Notes: generated by a model from the sequence alone, not told the origin. A stretch of DNA of 64,000 nt from Aculops lycopersici (GCA_015350385.1 WNKI01000001.1:4962439-5026438); one strand, 5' to 3'; numbered from the stretch's first letter, positions 51,683 to 61,976 are shown. Numbers and translations: made by a program.

Positions 51683-52549
51683 CTTGGCTAACGTTTTTCA
51701 AATCTACTAGCCCCTGTTAGGATTGATATAGTTTGTATTAATAAATAATTTTAATAATTATAAAAATTGCAACAATAGAAGCAATCCGAGATAAAATTGC
51801 CCACTTCGTCCATAACCATTCGGACTCTCTCTGTCAAAATCCAGAAGCCATTTTTAGAGGTTGGGCGTCGAGTAAATGTCCATTGGGATTGCACAGTTCA
51901 AGCGAGCATCGGAGCTGTGCGCGCGGAGTTCATAGAGTGGCCCAGATGTACCCTGACACATTTTACCATTGGATCGCGCGGGGGAGGGTGAAAGAACAAG
52001 TGCGCATGAAATTTTATTTTCCCATCGCTCGCTCATTTTGCGTCTGGAAATCTAACCGTGTGTGCTTTGTTTGTGTGTGTAAAATTGTGCCCGTCTGTTT
52101 GCACGATTGTCTCCGTTCATCCAGCAAAATGCCAATCCGCTTGTACAGATTCGCTTTCACTTCATAATGGCACTTCGTTATGCCATTTACCATCATGTCA
52201 ATATTGCTGCCATCATTGCAGACCAACAAGCCGATGCCATCACCTCCGGTGACCATATTACAATTAGTTTTTCCCAATCACTAAGATAATTCATAATTGC
52301 GCATTCATTATATAAGGCACTAACTAACTTTGCTATAGTAGCATGCCCATCATCAATAGCAACAACTATTAGTCATCAACAACGAACAGCTATCGATGGG
52401 TTCCTAAATGCGCAACTAGTAAATCACTCAAGTCTTTGCAACAACAACCAATTGATCTCATCTCAATCTAGTGTTTAAATTTGTATAATGTAAATTGATA
52501 GACATTTAATCCAATACATCCAATACAAAATAAATAAAAAGTTCCACAC
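51683..52549. promoter_or_regulatory. Divergent region, CLINT1 / CRK
   Basis: 867 bp between divergent genes. Short ORFs here carry no domain. No specific element assigned. Confidence 0.35.
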
Positions 52550-53215
52550 ATGATGCCGATTACACAATCAAGCACAAACCATTTCGACCCCAACGATGAG
52601 GATAGTTGGTTCTTCGGCTACATGTCACGAAATGATGCTCAAGATTTGCTAATAAGAAACAAGGAACTAGGAGCCTTCCTTATTCGCGAAAGTACCACAG
52701 CCAAAGGCGATCTGGTACTTAGTGTTAAAGAGGTTAACGATAAGGTTAGCCATTATATTATAAATAAGATTGTAATTGATAAGAAAGTCAAATTCAAGAT
52801 TGGTGACTTGGAATTCTATGATATCCCGTCACTTTTGGAACATTATAAAAAGTACGATCTAAACGATACTCCACTCACAGTTCCTGCCATTCCGAAAGAG
52901 CCTCAATTTTCAAAGAGAAATTTCACGAAAAATTATCTGTCAGAAGTTTCGCATGTTATAAGTACAAATATAATCAACAACAATAATGGAACCAGCGTGG
53001 CACTGAACCAGAGAAAGTTACCCATGATGGCGAGAGTGATACAGTCAAGGATTCCTAATGCGTACGACAAAACTGCCCTTACCCTCAAAGAGGGAGATAT
53101 AGTTCGCGTCACCAAAACGGATATAAGCGGATGCTGGGAGGGTGAGGTTAGTGGCCGTAAAGGTCATTTTCCCTTCAATTATGTCAAATTCATAGATGAT
53201 ATGACAAGCGAATAG
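52550..53215 (+). CDS. CRK: CRK-family adaptor reduced to SH2 plus C-terminal SH3
   Basis: Adaptor linking phosphotyrosine proteins (such as p130Cas and paxillin in other animals) to GEFs. The 221-residue uninterrupted ORF has an SH2 at about 18-115 (SWFFGYMSRNDAQDLL, FLIRES, VSHYIINK, IGDLEFYDIPSLLEHY), a very good CRK match. The only SH3 (161-217: ARVIQSRIPNAYDKTALTL, GCWEGEVSGRKGHFPFNYVKF) matches the atypical C-terminal SH3 of CRK/CRKL. The usual first SH3, which binds PxxPxK motifs of DOCK180, C3G and ABL, is absent: only about 45 Asn-rich residues separate SH2 and SH3. No splice sites are needed, so this is not an obvious annotation artefact. Confidence 0.92.
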   Translation: MMPITQSSTNHFDPNDEDSWFFGYMSRNDAQDLLIRNKELGAFLIRESTTAKGDLVLSVKEVNDKVSHYIINKIVIDKKVKFKIGDLEFYDIPSLLEHYKKYDLNDTPLTVPAIPKEPQFSKRNFTKNYLSEVSHVISTNIINNNNGTSVALNQRKLPMMARVIQSRIPNAYDKTALTLKEGDIVRVTKTDISGCWEGEVSGRKGHFPFNYVKFIDDMTSE

Positions 53216-53498
53216 TGAGATTAAACAGGTATAAATATATATAAATTTAGATAGACAGAAATCGATCTTCCTTTCAATTCATACCAGTTTTTCATTTCAA
53301 TTGACTGCTCACCTCGCAAAATTCGATCTTGTTTATGTTTGTTGGCACGCGAAGAGAGGCATTGCGCGCGCTTGTACGCAACCGTTAGCATGACTTGAAG
53401 TGAAAGGGCGACACAGCGCGCTTTTCGGTATTCTGTGACAGTAATGAAAGGAATATTTCATCAATTAACAAAATTTTATTGTATTTATTAACCTCAAG
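53216..53498. other. Intergenic, CRK to OPA1
   Basis: 283 bp with GCGCGC patches near 53366-53420. The sequence just before the OPA1 ATG (TTATTAACCTCAAG) could serve as a splice acceptor, leaving room for an unseen upstream leader exon. Confidence 0.35.
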
Positions 53499-56253
53499 AT
53501 GTTGAAATTTCTGACACTAGGCCTTAGGCTCAGGTATATTATACCAGCCACTGCAGGCGCTGGATATTATGGTGCCAAGAAGAAATATGACGAGCTTAAA
53601 TCATCCATGCCAGAAATGCCTGATTTTGTGAAAAATTTGATGGATCTAGGGAAAGAATCGATGGGTTCCATAGATTTTGACAAATTTGCAGCTAGCTTAA
53701 ACGAGTCAAGTCAAACGTTCAATGAATGGCTCGATGAGGCAAACCAAGCAATCAAAAATCGAGTTGAAAACTCAGCACCCAGTAAGTATTAGATATCTAA
53801 ATTTCTTGCATTAACGGTAGATGAGCATGGTTCGTTTTCGTTAGTTGTTGCAGTCCCCAAAATATCCTCCTCGCTAACAACTAATCTAACTCAGCTCTCC
53901 TCTACTTAGGCAAACCACCGGAAAAGCCAAATGTAGTAAAATTGGTCACGGCAGTCAACAAATCTAGCTCTGACCCACCACCACAACCACCACCAGAAAA
54001 GAACAAACCCGAAGAGATCGACTCCTTACTCCAGGAACTTGCAAGAGAAAGAAAGGATAACAGTCGATTACGGAAAGAAAACCGTGAACTCAGGAGCGCC
54101 GTGAGAGTTAGTAGTTCGGCGAGCACCAATAGAAAACTGAAGAAATCTCTGATTGAGTTGTATTCAGAGGTTCTAGATGAGCTTAGCGGTTATGATTCAA
54201 CATACAAGGTGCAGGATAACCTCCCCAAGGTTGTCGTCGTTGGCGATCAAAGTGCCGGTAAGACAAGTGTCCTCGAGATGATTATCGGTGCTAGAATCTT
54301 TCCTCGAGGAAGTAGCCGCATGGTGACCCAAACCCCTATTCAAGTAACTCTATGCGAAGGTCAATATCATGTTGCACAATTCAACGATAGCAATAGGTTA
54401 TATGATCTAACCAAAGAGAAAGATTTAGCCGACTTGAGGCAAGAAATCCAGGATAGAATGAGTGCCGCCGTTCCAGAAGGTGAATCGGTGAGTAACCAGG
54501 TGATATCATTTACAATCCGGGGCCCAGGTATCAAGCGTATGGTTTTAGTCGACTTACCTGGCATCATAAATGCATATACCTCGAGGATAGCTCCTAACAC
54601 CAGGGAAAGTATCAAGAGCATGGCTTTGCAATACATAAGCAATCCGAACGCAATCATTCTATGTATACAGGACGGAGCAGTGGATGCCGAACGTAGTATA
54701 TTGAACGAGCTAGTCGGCGAGGTCGACAAGAAGGGACGTAGGACGATAGTTGTTTTAACTAAAACTGATATAGCTGAGAAAAGATATACTAACCCTAATG
54801 ATATTAAGAGAATTTTAGATGGAGAGTTATTTGAAATGAAAGCTTTAGGTATTTTGCTGTCATTGCAGGCAAAGATGGGGAATCCAGGGATATCCAGGCA
54901 ATTCGAGACTATGAGGAGGAGTATTTTCTCAACTCACCTTTGACGAAGAGCGGTATATTGAATCCATCTCAAAGTACCACTAGGAACCTCAGTGCAAAGG
55001 TATCAGAATGCTTTTGGGGAATGGTCAAGGAGTCTGTTGCGCAACAAGCAGACGCTTACAAGGCAAACCAGTTGAATCTGGAGGCGAAGTGGAATCACAT
55101 GTTCCCCCATAGCAGGAAATTAACCCGCGATGAACTCTTCAGTATTGCACGGAATGAAATCTTGGATGACGTCGTAAAATTGTCATGTCTATCCACCAAA
55201 CACTGGGATCAACTGATATCCAAACAACTTTGGGAGAGAGCTCGCGACCATATTATTCAGAAGATTTATATTCCAGCGATTCACGATCCCACTCGTTATG
55301 GTGCCCAGGTTGATATGGACTTGCAACAATGGGTCGAGTCGCTGGAATTGCCAAAGTTGGCGATTGGTGTTGCTCAGGAGTCAGTAAGGGGTCAGTTTGA
55401 GAATTTATTAGATCACAAAGGCCCATTCGAAAAGAAGAAGCGAAATAATGATGATGATCATGTGATATTCAAACAACTCAAGAAAGCTGTTATACATGAC
55501 GCTCTGGATAGACACCAATGGAAGGATCAGGCTCTAGATCGTCTTAAGTTTGTTCAGTCGGAGGCTTTATCTAAAGGAATGACATTGACGCAAGAAAACT
55601 GGAACAAATCGATCGACTTCCTACAAAATGCCCTTAGTGATCTCATACAGTCGACTAGTCAAGAGATGACTAAATTAACAGGTTACGGTTTCACAGAGAG
55701 ATGGCTCAAGTGGAAGTCTACGACGGAAGAACAATATACCAATCAAACAATTGTTGAGGAGTTAAAAAAACTTAGGGGACCCCAACTAACAGAATCAGAT
55801 CTCATCACGGTTAAAAAGAATCTAGAATCTCGCGGTATCGAGACTAGTGATGAGAGAATCCGTAATGTTTGGGAGCCTTACCGTCGTTATAGCTCCTTAT
55901 TGGATGAGGTTGATAGAGCAAAATTCTGTAAAAGGCTATATTACTTCTATGAGAACGACATAGAGAGTGGTACAGATTGTAGTCATGTGATATTTTTCTG
56001 GAGAATTAAGCATATGCTCGAGTCAACAAATAATAGTTTGAGGAACCAGATACTAGAAAGTGAGTGTAGGAGCATAGAGGATAAAATCATAGAGGTTCTA
56101 GACGATTACAGTGAGGACAACAGCAAGAAAGCGAAACTGCTTTCCGGTGAACGCGTCGAATTGGCTGAAGAGATTCGTAGGGTTACGCAGATCCAGAAGA
56201 AACTAGAGGAGTTCATAGAGGCTCTAAGTCAGGAGGATAGAAATGATCAATAA
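53499..56253 (+). CDS. OPA1: OPA1 dynamin-like GTPase of mitochondrial inner membrane, with frame break
   Basis: Large GTPase for inner-membrane fusion and cristae. Exon 1 is 53499-53781; a 128-bp intron (53782-53909, GTAAGT...TTAG) joins it to exon 2 from 53910. Exon 1 encodes LRYIIPATAGAGYYGAKKKYDELK, equivalent to the OPA1 membrane segment, but the long presequence found in other animals is absent. A coiled coil follows, then the GTPase domain: GDQSAGKTS (G1), DLPG (G3), TKTD (G4), VDAERSILNELV. At about 54850 the frame breaks: the conserved YFAVIAGKDGESRDIQAI segment reads in the next frame, and from there the frame is open to 56253 (middle domain, paddle, GED). See 54849-54868. Confidence 0.93.
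54849..54868 (+). other. Frame break in OPA1: single-base deletion or 20-nt intron
   Basis: Reading GCT TTA GG then TAT TTT GCT GTC gives the conserved ALGYFAV segment only if one base is missing after GG. Alternatively, GTATTTTGCTGTCATTGCAG has GT...AG ends, and its removal also restores the frame (ALGKDGES). Conservation of YFAV in the shifted frame favours a one-base deletion (sequencing error or mutation) over a real micro-intron. Confidence 0.75.
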
Positions 56254-56413
56254 AACTCTCGCATGTAAGAAAATCATGAAATTTAATGAGCAAGATTAGT
56301 CCAATCGACAACCATCACTACAATCTATAAGAGTCTAAGCTTGATGCTAGTTTAATTATTGCTTATAGCATTCACCTATGAGTGTGTTTTTGTTAGATTC
56401 TTAGAGTCTTTGT

Positions 56414-57481
56414 TCAAGATTTGTGTCTCTTGTAGACATTTTCGACCTGCTGCATCGCCTTCTTGGGGTCTTTTCTAATTGTTCCTAGAATATCCTCCAA
56501 TCCCAATGGATCCTTGTCCACTGTTTCCCTCTCGAATTGCACTGGCTCCAGATCATCATCATCGAAGGGTCTCTTGCTTGGGGGTGCATCTTTATCATCC
56601 TCTTCTTCGTCCTCACCAGCCATCTCTCGTAATAGATCGGCAGAAACTCTCGTATTTGCAGAGGATTGGTGGGATCGCCATGGTTTTTCGTAGACAGCGT
56701 AATCATCATCTTCGCCAAATCCAGAGCCCAGACCTTGCGATTGGTTATATAATCGTTGATCATGAACATCATTATCTAGTGTATTTGGTCTGGCAGTTCC
56801 AAGAGCAACTTGCTCGCTGATATCACGCTCTCGTTGTCTGTCAAATTTCGTTCGAGTACCTGGGGCAGAGGATTTTATATTGATATTTCTGACTCGCTCC
56901 CTATGTCTCTCCTCCCGAATCTTTCGACGCTCCTCGACCTCCTCCGATTCGGAGTCCTCTCCATGGCCAAGTCCTCGTTGCATTGCAGCTCTCTCGGCTC
57001 GAGCCTGTTGCGCCCGCTGTCTAAGGATCTCTTCATTTCGTTCCTTCTCTTTCTGAGCCATAAGTCTTTCATTTCTGTTTCTCTCTTCGATTTGTTCCCT
57101 GTGAAGTCTACCTGAGATACTCAGAGCTTCTGAGAGTCGGGCAAAATTTGAATTGATCACCTCTGGCTGAGCTCCATTTCGTCCATCGAAAGCACATCGT
57201 TTGTCTAATGGGGTGGTGAAACCTCGAGGGTTTTTCCAATTCGATACACAGGGTGGAATCTTCCATTTGCTTTGTTCCTCAGCTGTTATCTTTCTGGGAG
57301 GTGAGTGCATCACGGGTGCAGGTGGAGAGGGTGGTGGTCTCGGTACTTTCTTGTTTAGTTGGAAATTGGTCGGATCCATGGGATCTTTCTGGGCCTCAAC
57401 CACCTGAATAATACGAGTTTGAGCTCCATGTTGGGCGGGAGTGTATCTAAAATAGTTCGCGGGACGCCTATCAGAGGCCAT
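56414..57481 (-). CDS. SNW1: SNW domain protein (SKIP/Bx42), N-terminally shortened
   Basis: Spliceosome and transcription co-regulator. The 355-residue ORF covers the SNW domain onward: FRYTPAQHG (11-19), EAQKDPMDP, PSPPAPVMHSP (51-61), PPCVSNWKNPRGFTTPLDKR with the SNW tripeptide at 80-82, the charged helical MAQKEKERNEEIL region, RDISEQVALG, DQRLYNQSQGLGSGFGEDDDYAVY, and the acidic/DPLGLED tail. Human SNW1 is 536 residues, so about 175 N-terminal residues are missing. AATCTCACAAG before the ATG resembles a splice acceptor, but no matching upstream exon was found in 57482-58080. Convergent with OPA1 (160 bp). Confidence 0.9.
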   Translation of the reverse strand: MASDRRPANYFRYTPAQHGAQTRIIQVVEAQKDPMDPTNFQLNKKVPRPPPSPPAPVMHSPPRKITAEEQSKWKIPPCVSNWKNPRGFTTPLDKRCAFDGRNGAQPEVINSNFARLSEALSISGRLHREQIEERNRNERLMAQKEKERNEEILRQRAQQARAERAAMQRGLGHGEDSESEEVEERRKIREERHRERVRNINIKSSAPGTRTKFDRQRERDISEQVALGTARPNTLDNDVHDQRLYNQSQGLGSGFGEDDDYAVYEKPWRSHQSSANTRVSADLLREMAGEDEEEDDKDAPPSKRPFDDDDLEPVQFERETVDKDPLGLEDILGTIRKDPKKAMQQVENVYKRHKS

Positions 57482-58080
57482 CTTGTGAGATTAATAAACT
57501 AAATTAGATCAACGATTTGTGAAATAGATTTCATCCGTCGATTTTAAGAACTTTACACATGACTAAATTTGTAAACACAGAATGTGCTGCAAACAATAGG
57601 CACCATTTCTGTCAGATGCGTTGCACTAAGAAGATATGTTTTGATGCGCACCACGCCGCAATTAGGCTCAACTCGAGAGAGAAGCGAATTTCCACGAGAT
57701 TACTCAATCTTATACTTTGTGAAATCTAAGATTTCTCAGACTATTCAAAACTAATGGACCTCGAACCATATGGAGCCACCAGTATCTATTATCTACCATA
57801 GAACACTGGATGAGCGAAAGTTGAGTCAGAGCTCTTGATATCGCATTATTGATATGATAAAAAATATTCTAACCATTCGGCATGAAAACAGCATGATCCT
57901 TGTGAAACTTTGAGCTTTCTATTGCCCGACTTGATCATTTTAATATTATAAGAGCTACATATCATCAGCAAAGCCATTTGGAAACAACCTAGATGCCTTC
58001 CACAAGCGAGTTTTTTATCCAAAAAAATAACCATACAAGAGCCATATATTTCAAAATACACGCGTCAATACATGACGACG
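57482..58080. other. Intergenic, upstream of SNW1
   Basis: 599 bp. Checked on the minus strand for the missing SNW1 N-terminus (conserved PPYG and GRK-type motifs) and none was seen. AT-rich, no supported gene. Confidence 0.4.
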
Positions 58081-58371
58081 TTCATGACTGACAAATGCCT
58101 TGCCTATTGTTATGTATTTGATGGTCTCTAATATCAAGACCACTGCAAAGTGGAAAATCTAGACGGCACTCTCAATATTAGCCAAAAGTGTCTCCAGAGA
58201 GTTTCTAGTCATTTCAAGCAGGTTGCTCAGATTGGATATGACGCAAACGGACCCCTAGGCGACGGAACCGATGAAAAAGGTCTCGTCCGTTATAACACAA
58301 GTCAAAATCCAGATCAAGTTTTGCGACGGACCTGCGCGAAGATTCGTAAAATGGAAGTCCACGGCGTTTAG
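58081..58371 (+). pseudogene. Degenerate copy of the gene fragment at 60849-61249
   Basis: About 216 bp (58081-58296) is roughly 96% identical to 60849-61060, in the same orientation. In the frame that is open in the second copy, this copy has a TAA at the codon for Gln (about 58130) and a 4-bp insertion near 58089. Beyond 58296 the copies are unrelated, and this one ends in a short unique tail (stop at 58369-58371). It is therefore a truncated, disabled duplicate. Confidence 0.75.
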
Positions 58372-59311
58372 CTAGCCGCCAACCAAACTCAAGTGCATGA
58401 TGGATGCTAAATGTACAGTTATTAGGTCACACTTTGCTCTCTTCAGTGGGCCTCATGAGCAGAATTCGGAACATGACGATTGCGCAATCAACGATTGACG
58501 TTTGGGCACAAATGACAAACTCTGGCCAATATCGGCGCTGCACGATCTCTAACACGAAAAGAGCGATTGGATCGTGTGGCTCCTCATGACCATAACTAAT
58601 GAAAACTCGTAGCTCCGTCTTGGTACCGGACGTTGGTAGTCGTAGCAGCAGCAGCAATGTAAGCATCACCATCAGCAACGGGACATTCGATGTCGGCCTG
58701 CCGGCCGCACTGATGGTGAGACCATTGAACTGTGAAGCCGACCGAACACTAACCTAACCAGCATGCAAACGAGCTGTCACATAATTGAATTACATGGAGG
58801 ATCTTGGTTAGCTAGTTACAGTTGTTGCTGCGGTTGTTATTGTAACTACTGTCAATCTTACCACCAGCGTAGCCGCTAAACAAGCAACAGGTCACCTGTG
58901 CGACGTCTGACGGCTATCACTCACCTGTGGCTGTGCCATAGTGATTATTATTGTTGATCTTCTTGCAATTCAAGAAGAAAGATTGTCACTCAGGTGTAGC
59001 TGTGCAACAAGTGTCTTGCTACTCTCTCGGCCAGTAGAGTCAGTCTGCGGTTATGCATCGAGGAATCTCAAGTGTACACCCGACTTCTTAGCGCTTAAAA
59101 TTGTCACCTTCGGGTGAATTCCTAAAACAATTCGAGTTTCTTCACCACTCCGGACCAAATAGCCAAGTGGCCAGTTAGAGTTCAATGCACTGAAAGCAAC
59201 AGGTAGACGAGAGGCGCTCTTCTCTCTTTGAGGAGCTTGGTTTAGCTACTTCATCCATTCAGATTGAATTCATTGGTCGGCTCCTATTTCCAATCATTTA
59301 GTTAACAGTCA
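58372..59311. other. Intergenic, upstream of GRXCR1
   Basis: 940 bp containing a short GCAGCAGCAGCA run near 58645. No gene supported. Confidence 0.35.
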
Positions 59312-60460
59312 TTGTCCAGCAATATGATGGATCAATCGCTTCGCCAGCGACCAAGTGTCTTGATTACCACGTACAAGCCAACTGTTGCAAGTCGAAACTC
59401 ACTCCTAGCCTCCAAGGAGAACTCGCCTCAAACAGGAAATGGTATTAATTTTCAAGAGAATTCACAGGAAGAGACAAATTGCGAGCTACTCACCAACTTA
59501 TTTGACAAGACTGCAAGATTGAAATCAAAACACAGATTGTCCAAGTTGGATTTAAGTCAAATTAAGGGTCCTACGGGAACCGTTCGCGGTCACAGGGATG
59601 TAGTTAAGAAGAGTCTTGAGAATATTCAAATTGCCTCTCGGTGGGCCAAGATAACGCCACTTAGCGACTCCAGATGGCTGTCGCTAGTAAGTGGCGGGGG
59701 TGCATCTCAGCCGCCAAGTCTGTCGAGTTTCGTGGGCAACCACGCGTCCATCAGAACATCCCAAGCTTCCATATCCAACTCATCGGCGTCATCCTGCAAC
59801 GGTGCCAATTCAATCGTCAACATCCAATTGATGGACGAGGCTCATAAAGCAAACTACCTGTTGCGACTTATAGACGATGAGTTTGGCTTGTGCGTTGCCT
59901 ACACAACTTCACTGGGCGTAATTAGGAAATCCTTTGACGAGAGCAAGCAAATGAGATCTATTCTAAGGTTGAATTGCATTAAATATGAGGAGAGAGACAT
60001 CTACCTAAATCAAGAGTATAAATTACAATTGAAATTGAGATGTCATCATATTCAGGTGCCCACAATTTTCATCGATGGCCAAGCAATAGGAGGTCTCAAG
60101 GAGTTGGAGTCGATAAACGAGAGCGGAACTTTGGCGGAACAATTCAAGCGCTTCAAGGTTCCATTAAACAAGATGAACAAACGCAAAACTTGTCCCTGTT
60201 GTGGGGACGCAAAATTTATCGCCTGCCAGAGTTGCAATGGATCTCGTCGATCGGCAATCCATCACTTCAAGTTCAATTCCGTTGCTTTGAGATGTATAAA
60301 ATGTGATAGAAACGAGGGTTTAGTCGCGTGTCCAAGTTGTTCTCAGGTTGCAGAACAGGTGATTGATTCGAATCAATTGCAATTGATTGACGAGAGGCAC
60401 AACGACAACAATAACAATATTAGCAATAATAATAATGATAAAAATGAATCGACAGCCTAG
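59312..60460 (+). CDS. GRXCR1: Glutaredoxin domain-containing cysteine-rich protein (GRXCR1-like)
   Basis: In vertebrates GRXCR1 shapes stereocilia. The 382-residue ORF has a polar N-terminus (1-185). A glutaredoxin-like domain (about 187-285) contains CVAYTTSLGVIRKSFDE, VPTIFIDGQAIGG and INESGTL. The redox CxxC of true glutaredoxins is missing, as in the family. A zinc-ribbon-like region (about 293-350) has paired CxxC motifs (CPCCG, CQSCNGS, CIKCDRN, CPSC). The C-terminus is an Asn-rich low-complexity tail. Intronless. The gene lies between two 96%-identical direct repeats (58081-58296 and 60849-61060). Confidence 0.92.
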   Translation: MSSNMMDQSLRQRPSVLITTYKPTVASRNSLLASKENSPQTGNGINFQENSQEETNCELLTNLFDKTARLKSKHRLSKLDLSQIKGPTGTVRGHRDVVKKSLENIQIASRWAKITPLSDSRWLSLVSGGGASQPPSLSSFVGNHASIRTSQASISNSSASSCNGANSIVNIQLMDEAHKANYLLRLIDDEFGLCVAYTTSLGVIRKSFDESKQMRSILRLNCIKYEERDIYLNQEYKLQLKLRCHHIQVPTIFIDGQAIGGLKELESINESGTLAEQFKRFKVPLNKMNKRKTCPCCGDAKFIACQSCNGSRRSAIHHFKFNSVALRCIKCDRNEGLVACPSCSQVAEQVIDSNQLQLIDERHNDNNNNISNNNNDKNESTA

Positions 60461-60623
60461 TAATGATACATACTCCATTTATGAAGATGAACTCGCGAGT
60501 TGCAACTTCAATTGATTACACGAAAGAAAAACTAGTAATAGTTGATCAGCGCATATTCTTGCGTCTAACCTGATGGCACAGTAAACCTTTTCAATCAATA
60601 TCCTCTATATATAACAATCCAGT

Positions 60624-60836
60624 TCAATCCAAACTCTTCACTGTGTAATTTTCATATAGATGATACGTGGTCCAGCCAATAAAAAACCAAAACACGGCTT
60701 CAAAAACAAACTCCACGACCATCACAACGCGCATCTTGAATATAGCGCTTGGGATATTTGATTCATCCTCGCGTAATAAACGCCGCCTAGCCCCGTAATA
60801 GCATTCTCTCATATACTTATCCTGATCTTCATTCAT
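60624..60836 (-). CDS. Possible 70-residue membrane protein
   Basis: The short ORF begins MNEDQDKYMRECYYGARRRL, followed by a polar stretch and one hydrophobic segment (VVMVVEFVFEAVFWFFIGW, about 37-55) and a short tail. The layout (charged N-terminus, single membrane helix) is protein-like, but no family is recognised. It overlaps on the opposite strand the upstream open frame of the 60.8-61.25 kb fragment, so at most one of the two is likely to be coding there. Confidence 0.35.
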   Translation of the reverse strand: MNEDQDKYMRECYYGARRRLLREDESNIPSAIFKMRVVMVVEFVFEAVFWFFIGWTTYHLYENYTVKSLD

Positions 60837-61249
60837 GTCAAACGAAAATTCATGACAAATACCTTGCCTATTGTTATGTATTTGATGGTCTCCAATATCA
60901 AGACCACTGCAAAGTGGGAAATCTAGACGGCACTCTCAATATTAGCCAAAAGTGTCTCCAGAGAGTTTCTAGTCATTTCAAGCAGGTTGCTCAGATTGGA
61001 TATGACGTAAACGGATCCCTAGGCGACGAAACCGATGAAAAAGGTCTCGTGCGTTATAACGAAAATGATCAAGCTGTAGACTTTACGAGTGTCGTTATAG
61101 CCCTTACACACTATTGGCGAGAAGTTCTATTGCTTTGTGTCTTCTCGGCTATACTTGTCAACTTTATCATTGCATTGATTAGACGACGCCAAGCACCACT
61201 ATTTGTCAAACTCTTCGGCTTTCTAGGCATAGAATATTTCGAACAATAA
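60779..61249 (+). CDS. Gene fragment with cysteines and a C-terminal membrane segment
   Basis: The frame is open from about 60779 without an upstream ATG and ends at 61249. It reads HSCQTKIHDKYLAYCYVFDG, then CKVGNLDGTLNISQKCLQ (one N-glycosylation site), a charged segment, and a hydrophobic helix HYWREVLLLCVFSAILVNFII followed by RRRQ and a short tail. This looks like an extracellular or lumenal stretch plus a transmembrane anchor of a larger protein, starting at a lost exon. The juxtamembrane part vaguely recalls PERK-type kinases, but that is too weak to call. Partly duplicated at 58081-58296. Confidence 0.45.
60849..61060 (+). repeat. Direct repeat, second copy (partner 58081-58296)
   Basis: Same-orientation duplicate flanking GRXCR1. 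About eight substitutions and one 4-bp indel separate the copies by eye. Confidence 0.85.
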
Positions 61250-61640
61250 GCAACAAGATACTCTCGATTCTCAGCTATTCCAACCGTCAACGAGCAAGGC
61301 ATGCAATGTAGATAAGAAAATTTACTTGATCATTAGTGTTCCGATCCCCCTTTGATAAATTTCAACAGATTTCGGGCACAAAGATTATAAAATATACACA
61401 TATGTTACATAGATATGGATGTTTGCAATATGATCTTGCAGGTTGAGAAATTGCATCTTTCAATATAGTTGGGCCGAATTTTGGTTTCAAATAGTTATTT
61501 TACCCTAACGTTTTTGCTAGTATCTTTTCGCCAGTCCATTCTTTAGTGTCGAATGCTCCTCATAGTAGTGTGAGGCACATTTTGCCCTGGGGCTGCATTA
61601 GGACAGAGCTGTGTTTTTTCCCCCTTTGCCCTTTTGCGTT
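61250..61640. other. Intergenic, AT-rich
   Basis: 391 bp with no recognisable gene, leading into a repeat cluster and transposon fragments. Confidence 0.35.
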
Positions 61641-61756
61641 TAGGGCTGCCCTAATGCCAATAGGGCAGCAAAACATACAGGTTCTGCAGAAAAATTGATG
61701 CGCAAGCCCTAGGGCTGCCCTACACATAATAGCCCTAAGGCTGCCCTAGGGCTGGC
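61641..61756. repeat. Cluster of GGGCTGCCC palindromic units
   Basis: TAGGGCTGCCCTA-type units recur at 61641-61653, about 61707-61722 and 61731-61755, with an inverted partial copy (TAGGGCAGC) at 61661-61669. Such short palindromic subterminal repeats are common near ends of hAT-type elements, and an hAT fragment lies 1.1 kb downstream. Confidence 0.6.
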
Positions 61757-61976
61757 ATATCGCTCCGTGTTGTCTAATAAGTAATGTAACAAATAAAGTA
61801 GACAACTAACCAAAATTTAATTGTTTTATTTAAATGTTCGAATAATCAATTCTCTGATGCGAATTCCTCCTCTGCAATCTGGTCACTCGTGCGTCTATCG
61901 ACTGCACTTGTTTCCATTCTATTGACACCCAAATGGACCCAGCTATTGAAGTCGATCAGGTTTTTTATCACCTCAT

